Of a DNA stretch of 64,000 bases, positions 9,263 to 17,829 are shown in pieces. Under the pieces are notes generated by a model, which worked only from the letters and a program-made list of their open reading frames with translations, searched no databases and was not told the origin of the DNA. The DNA is from Lachnospiraceae bacterium (GTDB taxonomy: Bacteria; Bacillota; Clostridia; Lachnospirales; Lachnospiraceae): positions 1 through 64,000 of the forward strand of contig JAIKYU010000002.1 in assembly GCA_024682835.1 (NCBI GenBank). Reading direction: 5' to 3'. The number at the start of each line of letters is the position of its first letter. The stretch's first letter is position 1. The position numbers and the translations under genes were made by a program.

Positions 9263-10813
9263 ATGATCGCGGTTTCCTTCAATAAAGAAAAGTATTTCTA
9301 TGATGTCCATTCTCTTGTCAGGGCGTTTTATCCCGGAGAAGAGGTGGTGTGCTTCGTGCGCTGGGAAAAGGAGATTGAGACCGATCCGGAAAGGTTTGCC
9401 CTTGCGGTTGACCTCGCCGAAGAGCAGGGCAGCATTGCGGTGACCTTTGTCCCGGGAAGCAGATATCCGGACCGGGCGGGGAAGAAGAGGGAAGCCTATA
9501 CGCGCAGATCGGGTTGCGCCCTGCCTGCGGACGGGGAGCGGGAGTCAAGCATTGACTTCAACCCCCTTACGGACGGGGACGGCAGACGCGTCTATCGGGC
9601 GAAAAACGCGCTGAAACGCCTGCTCTACCGCATGCTTGAAGAGGAGACGGGGAAAAGCCTTCCCTGGGGAAGTCTCACCGGGATCCGGCCCACGCATATT
9701 CCCAAGATCCTGTATGAAGCCGGCTGGGAGAGCTCTGCCATTCTGCGGGAGCTGTCGGAGACTTTTTTTGTTTCAAAGGAGAAAGCGGCGCTTGCCGTGG
9801 AGATCGCCGACAGAGAGCGGCGGATTCTGGAAGAGGAGGATTACGAATCGGGCTACAGCCTCTACATCGGAATCCCCTTCTGCCCGACGACCTGCCTCTA
9901 CTGTTCTTTTCCGTCCTGGCCGATTGCCGGCAGGGAAAAGCAGGTGGAGGAATACCTGGATGCGCTGATGAAGGAAATGGATTTTGTCGCTAAGCGCTTT
10001 CGTGAGAAGACCCTCTACACCGTCTATTTCGGCGGGGGGACGCCTACGACGCTGTCGCCAGGACAGTCGGAACGTCTGCTGCAGGCTCTGGAGAAATGCT
10101 TTGACCTGTCGGCGGTGAAGGAACTGACGGTGGAAGCGGGCAGACCGGATTCCCTGACAGCGGAAAAGCTGGCGGTCTTAAACAGGCATCATGTGACCCG
10201 GATTTCGGTCAATCCGCAGTCCATGCAGCAGCGCACCCTGGATCTCATCGGCAGGCGGCACACCGCAGAGGATGTGCACAGAGCCTTTCATCTGGCAAGG
10301 GCGTGCGGGGATTTCCGGATCAATATGGATTTGATTCTCGGGCTGCCCGGAGAACGGGCGGCGGATGTTAAGGACACGCTGGATCAGGTGGCTGCGCTTG
10401 GACCTGATGATCTGACCCTGCACGCGCTCGCTCTAAAGCGCGGTTCGCGCATGCAGGCGCTGGCGGAGACGAAGGGGGTCACGTTCCCCGCGTTTACGGA
10501 CATCGAGGAGGCGTCGGCTCTGGCGCAGGCGAAGGCCAGGGAGATGGGGCTTGCGCCTTACTATCTCTACAGGCAGAAGAATATCGCGGGGAATCTGGAA
10601 AACACCGGCTTTGCCCGGGAGGACGCCATCGGGCTCTACAATATCCTGATCAACGAGGATGTTCATTCCATCGTGGCACTCGGCGCCGGTGCGATTTCCA
10701 AGTGCGTGCGCGGCGATCTGGTCACCCGGGCGGAGAATGTCAAAGAGCTGGGGCAGTACCTGGAACGGATCGATGAGATGATCGGGCGGAAGCGGGCACT
10801 TTACAGTGAATAA
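9263..10813 (+). CDS. hemZ: Radical SAM coproporphyrinogen III dehydrogenase-like protein HemZ
   Basis: A 516-residue protein. The radical SAM cluster motif CPTTCLYC (C207, C211, C214) is preceded by a roughly 200-residue N-terminal domain typical of HemZ rather than HemN/HemW. It also carries FGGGTPTTL and the SAM contact VEAGRPD. HemZ is proposed to oxidise coproporphyrinogen III anaerobically, although in Clostridia the assignment is by homology only. It starts 12 nt after the MBL gene and is probably cotranscribed with it. No clear terminator follows. Confidence 0.9.
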   Translation: MIAVSFNKEKYFYDVHSLVRAFYPGEEVVCFVRWEKEIETDPERFALAVDLAEEQGSIAVTFVPGSRYPDRAGKKREAYTRRSGCALPADGERESSIDFNPLTDGDGRRVYRAKNALKRLLYRMLEEETGKSLPWGSLTGIRPTHIPKILYEAGWESSAILRELSETFFVSKEKAALAVEIADRERRILEEEDYESGYSLYIGIPFCPTTCLYCSFPSWPIAGREKQVEEYLDALMKEMDFVAKRFREKTLYTVYFGGGTPTTLSPGQSERLLQALEKCFDLSAVKELTVEAGRPDSLTAEKLAVLNRHHVTRISVNPQSMQQRTLDLIGRRHTAEDVHRAFHLARACGDFRINMDLILGLPGERAADVKDTLDQVAALGPDDLTLHALALKRGSRMQALAETKGVTFPAFTDIEEASALAQAKAREMGLAPYYLYRQKNIAGNLENTGFAREDAIGLYNILINEDVHSIVALGAGAISKCVRGDLVTRAENVKELGQYLERIDEMIGRKRALYSE

Positions 10814-10832
10814 AAAAAATCTTTCACGGCCC

Positions 10833-10860
10833 TAAAGAATCGAACCCGATCTGCCGATAA
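10833..10860 (+). promoter_or_regulatory. Sigma-28 (SigD)-type promoter
   Basis: TAAA at 10833-10836, 16 nt spacer, GCCGATAA at 10853-10860. This closely matches the Gram-positive motility sigma consensus TAAA-N14-16-GCCGATAT. It lies 70 nt before the gene at 10930 and resembles the elements at 17790 and 26000. It is the only evident promoter for that gene and implies SigD control. Confidence 0.75.
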
Positions 10861-10929
10861 ATCAGTCAGAAATGGATTTCTGTATCTATGCGCATTCCTG
10901 CGCAGGCCAACAGGGAAGGGGGCGTGATC

Positions 10930-11751
10930 ATGGGGATCGACATCAACACCACGTACAATCAGTTTCTTGCCGGAGCAACATCCGTGAAGGGCAGTCCTTA
11001 TGCCGCGGGCAGTAAGGAGACGGCCGCGGGACGCAAAAACACGCAAAGTCCGGCATCCTTCGGGGACAGCGTGAAGGCGGAGTTTTCAGGCGAGGGTCTT
11101 CTCGCACTTGCGAAGTCGAAGGAGGTCAAGGCTCAGGGAGGTGTGGCACAGGCAAATGAGGCCAGGCTCTCCGATAAGGCAAAGGAGTATCTGAATAAGC
11201 TTCGTGAAAAATACGGCGATTATGATTTCATGGTCGGCGATGAGAAGGACGATCTGGACGATCTGATGAGCGGGGCGACAAAGGAGTTCTCCGTGGTTCT
11301 TTCCAATGAGGAACTGGAAAAGATGGCGGAGGATGAGGACTACGCCGACGAGAAGATGAACGGCGTCGAAAAGGCGATAGAGGCCGCAAAAAAGCTCGCC
11401 GGGGAGGTGGGCTTCGGTGAGGAGGATGAAAACGGCATCCTGACCGGCACCTTCTTTAACCGCTTCGGGATCTCGATTGGCGAGGACGGAAAGATCTCGA
11501 TTTTTGCCGATCTGGAACGGATCACCGCCAAACAGCGCGCGGATGCCGAGGAAGCGAAGGAAGCGCGTAAGGAGGAACAGAAGGAAGCCGCAAAGGAAGC
11601 GGAAGAAAAGGCGGCAGAGGAGGAAGCGGAGGAAAAGAAGATCAATCGCGAGGACTACGCCGTTCAGCAGACGAGAATAGAAGCATCCTCCGCGGAGGAG
11701 CTTCTGGGAAAATTCCACGCCATCGACTGGAGCGCGATTGCTGAGGTCTGA
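10930..11751 (+). CDS. Uncharacterised protein, probable SigD-regulon member
   Basis: A 273-residue protein of unknown function, possibly in the DUF6033 group (from memory, not checked). No signal peptide or membrane segment is visible. The N-terminus is INTTYNQFLAG, the middle is acidic, and the C-terminal third (about 195-250) is a highly charged Glu/Lys/Ala coiled coil rich in EAEEKAAEE-type repeats. The start ATG at 10930 has GGGAAGGGGG about 8 nt upstream; the in-frame ATG at 10888 has no RBS. It is monocistronic: a sigma-28 promoter lies 70 nt before it and a strong terminator 74 nt after it. I infer a flagellar or motility-associated cytoplasmic protein; no biochemical role can be assigned. 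Confidence 0.75.
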   Translation: MGIDINTTYNQFLAGATSVKGSPYAAGSKETAAGRKNTQSPASFGDSVKAEFSGEGLLALAKSKEVKAQGGVAQANEARLSDKAKEYLNKLREKYGDYDFMVGDEKDDLDDLMSGATKEFSVVLSNEELEKMAEDEDYADEKMNGVEKAIEAAKKLAGEVGFGEEDENGILTGTFFNRFGISIGEDGKISIFADLERITAKQRADAEEAKEARKEEQKEAAKEAEEKAAEEEAEEKKINREDYAVQQTRIEASSAEELLGKFHAIDWSAIAEV

Positions 11752-11824
11752 GGCGACAGCCCGTTACACTGTCACATGCTGCAAGAACATGGAGCACGAA
11801 TGTGCGGAACGTTCGCAGGTGCGA

Positions 11825-11867
11825 AATCGAGTAGGGATGTATTTCCCCTACTCGATTGCTTGTTTTT
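11825..11867 (+). terminator. Intrinsic terminator upstream of topA
   Basis: A perfect 12-bp stem, AATCGAGTAGGG (11825-11836) with CCCTACTCGATT (11846-11857), 9-nt loop, then GCTTGTTTTT. It ends the transcript of the 10930 gene and isolates it from topA. Confidence 0.9.
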
Positions 11868-11888
11868 CGGGGGTGCATGTGTTAAGGC

Positions 11889-11917
11889 TTGCATCCGTAA
11901 AGAAATTGTTGTATAGT
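11889..11917 (+). promoter_or_regulatory. Sigma-A promoter for topA
   Basis: TTGCAT (11889-11894), 17-nt spacer, TATAGT (11912-11917). It lies just downstream of the terminator and 60 nt before the topA start. Confidence 0.75.
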
Positions 11918-11942
11918 CCTGTTTTTGAAGGCATGGTTGCAA

Positions 11943-11999
11943 TGACACCCGAACAGGAAAGGCGGATGGAAGAATTATGGCAACAAAAAACCTGTTGAT
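11943..11999 (+). CDS. Possible short upstream ORF overlapping the topA start
   Basis: An 18-codon frame (MTPEQERRMEELWQQKTC) that could also begin at ATG 11934. It runs through the topA ribosome site and stops 20 nt inside topA in another frame. It could be a leader peptide that couples translation or simply chance; only its position supports it. Confidence 0.2.
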
Positions 12000-14061
12000 T
12001 GTGGAGTCGCCGACCAAGGTCAAGGCGATCAGAAAGTTTTTGGGCTCCAGTTACGACGTGGCGGCCAGTCAGGGACATGTGCGTGATCTGCCCAGGTCCC
12101 AGATGGGCGTCGATGTCGAGCACGATTTCGAACCGAAGTATATCACCATCCGTGGCAAGGGCGACCTGCTTGCGGATCTGCGCAAGCGCGTCAAAAAAGC
12201 CGACAGAATCTATCTGGCAACCGACCCGGACCGTGAGGGAGAGGCGATTTCCTGGCATCTGACCAAGGCCCTCAAGCTGGAGGGCACTGATAAGAAGGTC
12301 GAGCGGATCACCTTTAATGAGATTACCAAGAAAGCAGTCAAGGAGAGCTTTTCCCACGCGCGGGACATCGATATGAAGCTCGTGGATGCCCAGCAGGCCA
12401 GACGCGTCCTGGACCGACTGGTTGGTTATCAGATTTCTCCCCTTCTCTGGGCGAAGATCAAGCGGGGGCTTTCCGCGGGGCGCGTTCAGTCAGTGGCGCT
12501 GCGGATCATCTGTGACCGGGAGGAGGAGATTGCGGCGTTTATCCCCGAGGAGTACTGGACACTGGATGCGGCGCTGACACCTCCGGGGGAGAAGAAGCCG
12601 GTCATTGCGCACTATTACGGTGAGGGAAATGAAAAGCGGGAGCTGAAGAATGCCGAGGAGACCAGACAGCTCATCCAGTCACTTAAAGGAAAGAAATTTG
12701 TCGTGGATGAGGTGAAAAAGGGAGAGCGGACCAAGAAGGCACCGCTTCCGTTCACCACCTCGACGCTCCAGCAGGAGGCGTCCAAATCCTTAAACTTCGC
12801 CACGCAGAAGACCATGCGCATCGCGCAGCAGCTCTATGAGGGCGTCGACATCAAGGGACGCGGAACGGTCGGTCTCATCACATACCTCCGCACGGATTCG
12901 ACGCGCGTCTCCGACGAGGCAAAGGCGGCTGCCGCTGCCTATATCCGGGAGAATTTCGGAGAGGACAGCCTCGCGGGAGAGACGAAGGAAAACAAAAGCG
13001 GCGCGAAGATTCAGGACGCGCATGAGGCCATCCGGCCGGCGGATGTGACCCTCACGCCGGTGATGGTCAAGGAGGAGCTCTCCAGAGATCAGTTCAGGCT
13101 TTATCAGCTCATCTGGCGCCGTTTCATGGCATCCCAGATGGCGGCGGCGCGATATGAGACGACCTCGGTCCGGATCGCGGCGGGAGAGAGCAGGTTTACC
13201 CTCTCGGCTTCCCGCACCGTGTTTGACGGCTTTTTAAATGTCTACACCGATGAGGAGGACAGAATCGAGAAACAGACGCTCTCGGGAAGCCTCGAAAAGG
13301 GGGCGGTTCTCAAATTTGAGAGCTTTGAGGATAAACAGCACTTTACAACCGGTCCCGCGCATTATACCGAGGCGTCGCTTGTTCATGACCTGGAAGCGCT
13401 CGGAATCGGCCGCCCTTCCACCTATGCGCCGACCATTTCGACGATTATGGCGCGCCACTATGTCACACGGGAGGGAAAAAACCTCTACGTGACCGAGCTC
13501 GGCGAGGCGGTCAACCGCATGATGAAGGAGGCCTTTCCCTCCATTGTCGACGTCAATTTCACGGCAAATATGGAGCGCCTTCTGGATGGCGTGGAGGATG
13601 GATCGGTCAAGTGGAAGACCATCGTCGAAAATTTTTACCCCGATCTCGAGGATGCGATCCGCAAGGCGGAAAAGGAGCTGGAGCAGGTGAAGATCGCCGA
13701 CGAGGAATCCGAGGAGATCTGTGAGAACTGCGGCAGGCATCTGGTGATCAAATACGGACCGCACGGCAAGTTCCTTGCCTGCCCGGGCTTTCCGGAATGC
13801 CGGAACACCAAGCCGTACTTTGAAAAGATTTCTGTTGCCTGTCCGCAATGCGGCAAGGATATCGTGCGCAAAAAGACGCGCAAAGGCCGGGTATACTACG
13901 GCTGCATCGACAATCCGAACTGTGATTTCATGAGCTGGCAGAAGCCGTCAAAGATTCCCTGCCCGCGGTGCGGAAAGCTGATGGTGGAGCGCGGCAGGAA
14001 GCTGACCTGCACGGATCGTGAGTGCGGATACATGCAGGATATGCCGGAGAACGATGACTGA
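11977..14061 (+). CDS. topA: DNA topoisomerase I (type IA)
   Basis: A 694-residue enzyme that relaxes negative supercoils. The N-terminal Toprim domain has LLIVESPTKVKAI and DPDREGEAIS. The catalytic tyrosine is Y303 in GLITYLRTDSTRVS. Family blocks AGRVQSVALR and GIGRPSTYAP are present. The C-terminus has three four-cysteine zinc ribbons (starting CENCGRH, CPQCGKD and CPRCGKL, from about residue 585). It heads the conserved topA-codY-flagellar gene order. The ATG is preceded by GGAAG. Confidence 0.97.
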   Translation: MATKNLLIVESPTKVKAIRKFLGSSYDVAASQGHVRDLPRSQMGVDVEHDFEPKYITIRGKGDLLADLRKRVKKADRIYLATDPDREGEAISWHLTKALKLEGTDKKVERITFNEITKKAVKESFSHARDIDMKLVDAQQARRVLDRLVGYQISPLLWAKIKRGLSAGRVQSVALRIICDREEEIAAFIPEEYWTLDAALTPPGEKKPVIAHYYGEGNEKRELKNAEETRQLIQSLKGKKFVVDEVKKGERTKKAPLPFTTSTLQQEASKSLNFATQKTMRIAQQLYEGVDIKGRGTVGLITYLRTDSTRVSDEAKAAAAAYIRENFGEDSLAGETKENKSGAKIQDAHEAIRPADVTLTPVMVKEELSRDQFRLYQLIWRRFMASQMAAARYETTSVRIAAGESRFTLSASRTVFDGFLNVYTDEEDRIEKQTLSGSLEKGAVLKFESFEDKQHFTTGPAHYTEASLVHDLEALGIGRPSTYAPTISTIMARHYVTREGKNLYVTELGEAVNRMMKEAFPSIVDVNFTANMERLLDGVEDGSVKWKTIVENFYPDLEDAIRKAEKELEQVKIADEESEEICENCGRHLVIKYGPHGKFLACPGFPECRNTKPYFEKISVACPQCGKDIVRKKTRKGRVYYGCIDNPNCDFMSWQKPSKIPCPRCGKLMVERGRKLTCTDRECGYMQDMPENDD

Positions 14062-14087
14062 GAGCCCTAAGGAGGGAAGGGAAAGTC

Positions 14088-14885
14088 GTGAGCAATGTTG
14101 AATTACTGGATAACACGCGTCGGATCGGGCGGCTTTTGCATGAGGTCAACGATGGAAAGGTGGTGTTCAATGAGCTCTGCCGGGTTCTGTCGGACACGCT
14201 TTCTTCCAATATCCTGGTGATTTCCAGAAAGGGGAAGCTCCTGGGAATCGGAGAAAACAAGAGCGTGGAACGTCTGACGGAGCTTTTGCCGGGCACTGTA
14301 GGCGAGTTTCTTGACCGTCATCTGAACGAACGTCTGCTGGGCATTCTGTCCACTAAGGAAAACGTGAACCTGGAGACGCTGGGCTTTTCGGCCGGCGCAG
14401 CCAGAAGCTATACGGCGATTGTGACACCGACGGAAATCGCGGGAGATCGTCTGGGCACGCTCTTCGTCTACAAAAACGACGAGTCCTATGAGATTGACGA
14501 TATCATTCTCACGGAGTATGCGACGACCGTCGTGGGGCTTGAGATGCTCCGGGCTGAGAACGAGGAGAACGCGGAGGAAGAGCGCAAGCACAAGGATATT
14601 GAGGCGGCGATCCGGACGCTTTCCACTTCCGAAATCGAGGCGATCGTCAATATTTTCGATGAGCTGGACGGTGAGGAGGGCATCCTGGTGGCCAGCAAGA
14701 TGGCGGATCGTGTCGGCATCACACGCAGTGTCATTGTCAATGCTCTGCGCAAGTTTGAAAGTGCCGGAATCATCGAGACCAGATCCTCCGGTATGAAGGG
14801 AACCTATATCCGGGTGATCAATGAGGTGTCCTTCGAAGAGATGAAAAAGCTGAAAAAACTGAAAAAACAGCTGAAGAAACAATAA
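14088..14885 (+). CDS. codY: GTP- and BCAA-sensing global repressor CodY
   Basis: A 265-residue protein. The N-terminal GAF-like ligand domain begins LLDNTRRIGRLLH. The C-terminal winged helix-turn-helix carries ASKMADRVGITRSVIVNALR with FESAGIIETRSSGMKGTYI at about residues 203-241, nearly identical to Bacillus CodY. It represses nitrogen, stationary-phase and, in Bacillus, flagellin genes when GTP and branched-chain amino acids are plentiful. It starts with GTG (14088) after a strong GGAGGGAAGGG site. The Bacillus neighbours trmFO, xerC and hslVU are absent between topA and codY. Confidence 0.97.
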   Translation: MSNVELLDNTRRIGRLLHEVNDGKVVFNELCRVLSDTLSSNILVISRKGKLLGIGENKSVERLTELLPGTVGEFLDRHLNERLLGILSTKENVNLETLGFSAGAARSYTAIVTPTEIAGDRLGTLFVYKNDESYEIDDIILTEYATTVVGLEMLRAENEENAEEERKHKDIEAAIRTLSTSEIEAIVNIFDELDGEEGILVASKMADRVGITRSVIVNALRKFESAGIIETRSSGMKGTYIRVINEVSFEEMKKLKKLKKQLKKQ

Positions 14886-14904
14886 TCCGGAGCGGGAGAG
14901 GACT

Positions 14905-16395
14905 ATGCTTTTCAATTCCGTCCGATTTCTGATCTTTTTCCCGGCGGTGGTTTTTGTTTACGCCTTTATTCCCAGAAAGATCCGCGCGCTCTGGCTGCTG
15001 GTCGCAAGCTATTTTTTTTACATGAGCTGGAACGCGAAATATGCGCTCCTGATCGCCCTTTCCACCGTCGTCACCTGGGCGGGCGGACTCGTTCTCTCAT
15101 CTGTCGAAAATCGATCGCGCGCTGAAAGACGCGCTGTGCTTGCGCTGGTTTTTACCGTCAATCTCGGCATTCTCTTTTTCTTCAAGTATTTCCGGTTTGC
15201 ACTTGACACGATAAGTTCCATCCTTAAGCTGTTCGGCGGGGGCGCCATCCACAGCGGGCTGGATGTTCTTCTTCCCGTGGGCATATCCTTCTATACCTTT
15301 CAGGCGCTCGGATACTGCGCGGACGTCTATCATGGACGCGTGCAGGCAGAGCGGAATCTTCTGCACTATGCGCTGTTCGTTTCCTTTTTCCCGCAGTTGG
15401 TCGCAGGCCCGATCGAACGCTCCGGAAACCTGCTGAAACAGATAGATGATATTGAAAACATTAATATTCGTAATTACGACCAGGTTATCTCCGGACTGTT
15501 ACTGATGCTCTGGGGGTACTTTCAAAAGGTCGTCATCGCTGACCGCATCGCGATCCTTGCGGATACGGTTTTTGACGAGCCGGCGCGCTTCGGAACGACC
15601 GCGCTGCTGATCGGAGCCCTGGCCTTTACCCTGCAGATTTACTGTGATTTCGGCGCCTATTCCTCCATTGCCATCGGCGCGGCGCGGGTCATGGGATTCA
15701 GGCTTTCGGACAACTTCAACACGCCGTATTTCGCGGAGAGTATTGCCGATTTCTGGCACCGCTGGCACATTTCTCTTTCCACGTGGTTTCGGGACTATGT
15801 TTACATTCCTCTCGGCGGAAACCGCTGCAGCCGAGTCCGCAGATATCTGAATCTGATGATCACATTTCTGCTTAGCGGGCTCTGGCATGGGGCCGCGTGG
15901 ACCTATGTGATCTGGGGCGGGCTGCACGGATTCTACCAGATCGCGGGAGATTTTCTGTCAGCGCCGCTTCGCAGGATCGGAGACTGGCTTAAGGTCAACC
16001 GCGCGGCGGAGAGCTGGCATCTTTTGCGCATGGCGCTGACCTTTGCCCTTACCTCCTTCGCCTGGATCTTTTTCCGCGCGGCATCGCTTTCGGATGCCCT
16101 GTTCTATATCGGACGGCTTTTTACCAGACCCGATCCGTGGTCTCTTTTCGACGGAAGCATCTATGCGCTGGGGCTGGATGTGGCACAGATGCACGTGCTC
16201 GCGTTTTCCCTTGCGCTGCTTTTCCTTGTTGATCTTCTCAGAGCACGCAGGCACCAGGAACCCGGTGATTTCCTTAAGGAACAGAATCTCTGGTTCCGTT
16301 TTGCCGTGCCGCTGATGATGATTCTGGTCATTCTTGTTTACGGCGCGTACGGGGTCGATTTCGATTCCGCCCGGTTTATCTATTTTACCTTTTGA
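14905..16395 (+). CDS. MBOAT-family membrane-bound O-acyltransferase
   Basis: A 496-residue polytopic membrane protein with the AlgI/PatA/DltB signature: FWHRWHISLSTWFRDYVYIPLGG in two parts, and the catalytic-type histidine H328 in SGLWHGAAW. Such enzymes carry acyl groups across the membrane to acylate polysaccharides, teichoic acids or other extracytoplasmic acceptors. It is not a dlt operon: no DltA or DltC is present. The next gene is an SGNH-like partner with coupled translation, as in alginate and peptidoglycan O-acetylation pairs. The acceptor is unknown. Confidence 0.9.
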   Translation: MLFNSVRFLIFFPAVVFVYAFIPRKIRALWLLVASYFFYMSWNAKYALLIALSTVVTWAGGLVLSSVENRSRAERRAVLALVFTVNLGILFFFKYFRFALDTISSILKLFGGGAIHSGLDVLLPVGISFYTFQALGYCADVYHGRVQAERNLLHYALFVSFFPQLVAGPIERSGNLLKQIDDIENINIRNYDQVISGLLLMLWGYFQKVVIADRIAILADTVFDEPARFGTTALLIGALAFTLQIYCDFGAYSSIAIGAARVMGFRLSDNFNTPYFAESIADFWHRWHISLSTWFRDYVYIPLGGNRCSRVRRYLNLMITFLLSGLWHGAAWTYVIWGGLHGFYQIAGDFLSAPLRRIGDWLKVNRAAESWHLLRMALTFALTSFAWIFFRAASLSDALFYIGRLFTRPDPWSLFDGSIYALGLDVAQMHVLAFSLALLFLVDLLRARRHQEPGDFLKEQNLWFRFAVPLMMILVILVYGAYGVDFDSARFIYFTF

Positions 16396-16406
16396 CGGAG
16401 GATATG

Positions 16407-17792
16407 ATGCGCCGAGTGATTACGATAACCGGTTTCCTTCTTTTGACCCTCGGAATGCTTGCCGCGGCCTATCGCGTGCTGTCGTGGAAGGACACGATGG
16501 GCGATTATCTCTCCTCCGCGCAGATGCTCTATGAGACGGATCGGGACCGTGTGGATGCCCTGTTTGTCGGAAGCAGCCACGTGTATGCGGCGATCAATCC
16601 GGACGTGATCTGGCGCGAGGAGGGAATTGCCGGATTTGATATGGCGATTTCCGGACAGGATGCGACTGCGGCGTATTATTACACGAAGGAGGCGTTTAAG
16701 AGGCAGTCCCCGCGGGTCGTCGTGGTGGATCTGCTCGCGACGACCTTTACGGAGGGGCTGGACGGCAATACCTACCGGAGCATGCTTTCCATGAGGAGCG
16801 GCATCAATCAGGCTTCCATGGTGATGGCAGATGAGAATACCGCCGGCCGCCTGGCCGAGTATCTGCTGAAATGGCCGATCATCCACACGCGCTACCGCGA
16901 GCTTGGCGTGTATGATTTTGTTACGAATCCCTACAACCGTTTCGGCCGCGGCTATTGCTACCGGTTTACGTCGGAGGAGGTGAAGCATACGCCCGGCCTG
17001 GAGGATCTGCCCGATACGGAGCCGGTAAGCGACAGGAACCGCGCATGGGTCGATGATTTTGTGGCTCTGGCGGACAGGAAGGGGTGCGCCCTCGTCACGA
17101 CGATTCTGCCTCATGAGATGAAGCCGGAGGAGAAGGCGGTTTACAACGGCGTCGTCGCCTATCTGCAGGAGAAGGGGGTCCCTGTCATCGATTTCAATCA
17201 TATGGTGGCGGATCTGGACCTTTCTTATGAAGAGGATTTTATGGATCCGGGGCATTTGAATTATTTCGGAGGGGAAAAGCTTTCCCGGTGGCTCAGCGCG
17301 TATCTGCGGGAACGGTACGGACTGGCCGATCATCGAGGCGATCCTGCCTATGCGGACTGGGATCAGAGTCTTTCCTACGCGGAGCATTTGATTCTTTCAA
17401 ACGATCTGAACTGTATGGAGCGGGTCGGCACGATCTGTTCCCGCCTGGCAAAGGAGCAGGATCTGCTTCTTGTTCTGCAGGTTTCTGGAGAAGGCGGGAA
17501 TCTCACGGAGGAACAGAGGCAGGCAGCCGATCTTCTTATGCCGGAGCCGTCCTTTTTTGACGGGACGGGCACGGCTGTCCTGGAGACGGGTTCCCGGACG
17601 GTCATCCGCAACCCCGGCACGACGAAACCCTTCGATCTGGATATTTGTCCCGGTACGGTTTTGCGCGTTTCAGCCGATGGGAGCACGGTGTCCGTCGGAG
17701 ACCACACGCTTTTTGACGGTGCCGACGGGCTTCATATCGCGGCCATCAGCCGCCGCACGAACGATCTGATTTTTGAACGCACATTTAACTAA
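16407..17792 (+). CDS. SGNH-hydrolase-like (AlgJ/AlgX-type) partner of the MBOAT protein
   Basis: A 461-residue protein with one N-terminal membrane anchor (residues about 3-22), placing the body outside the cell. SGNH block I is FVGSSH (S56/S57) and the C-terminal catalytic pair is D280/H283 in DPGHLN, so a Ser-Asp-His acyltransferase or esterase site is plausible. A further 170-residue region of unknown fold follows. The start at ATG 16407 is chosen because GGAGG lies 5 nt upstream; a TTG at 16392 would overlap the MBOAT stop. I infer the second step of an O-acetylation relay. Its stop codon overlaps the TAAA box of the flagellar promoter. Confidence 0.75.
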   Translation: MRRVITITGFLLLTLGMLAAAYRVLSWKDTMGDYLSSAQMLYETDRDRVDALFVGSSHVYAAINPDVIWREEGIAGFDMAISGQDATAAYYYTKEAFKRQSPRVVVVDLLATTFTEGLDGNTYRSMLSMRSGINQASMVMADENTAGRLAEYLLKWPIIHTRYRELGVYDFVTNPYNRFGRGYCYRFTSEEVKHTPGLEDLPDTEPVSDRNRAWVDDFVALADRKGCALVTTILPHEMKPEEKAVYNGVVAYLQEKGVPVIDFNHMVADLDLSYEEDFMDPGHLNYFGGEKLSRWLSAYLRERYGLADHRGDPAYADWDQSLSYAEHLILSNDLNCMERVGTICSRLAKEQDLLLVLQVSGEGGNLTEEQRQAADLLMPEPSFFDGTGTAVLETGSRTVIRNPGTTKPFDLDICPGTVLRVSADGSTVSVGDHTLFDGADGLHIAAISRRTNDLIFERTFN

Positions 17793-17817
17793 AGGTTTTC
17801 TTGCGATCAGCCGATAT
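17790..17817 (+). promoter_or_regulatory. Sigma-28 (SigD)-type promoter of the fla/che operon
   Basis: TAAA (17790-17793), 16-nt spacer, GCCGATAT (17810-17817), an exact match to the motility sigma -10. The TAAA overlaps the stop codon of the SGNH gene. Expected transcription start is about 17824. It implies positive autoregulation by sigD at the far end of the locus. Confidence 0.78.
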
Positions 17818-17829
17818 AACTGGTATACT
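17801..17829 (+). promoter_or_regulatory. Sigma-A promoter of the fla/che operon, overlapping the sigma-28 site
   Basis: TTGCGA (17801-17806), 17-nt spacer, TATACT (17824-17829). Expected start is about 17836. The -35 lies inside the sigma-28 spacer, so the two holoenzymes should compete. Confidence 0.78.

Noticed and set aside
10806..10827. Terminator after hemZ
   Set aside because: Only a 5-bp stem with a long A-rich loop and no T tract on the + strand.
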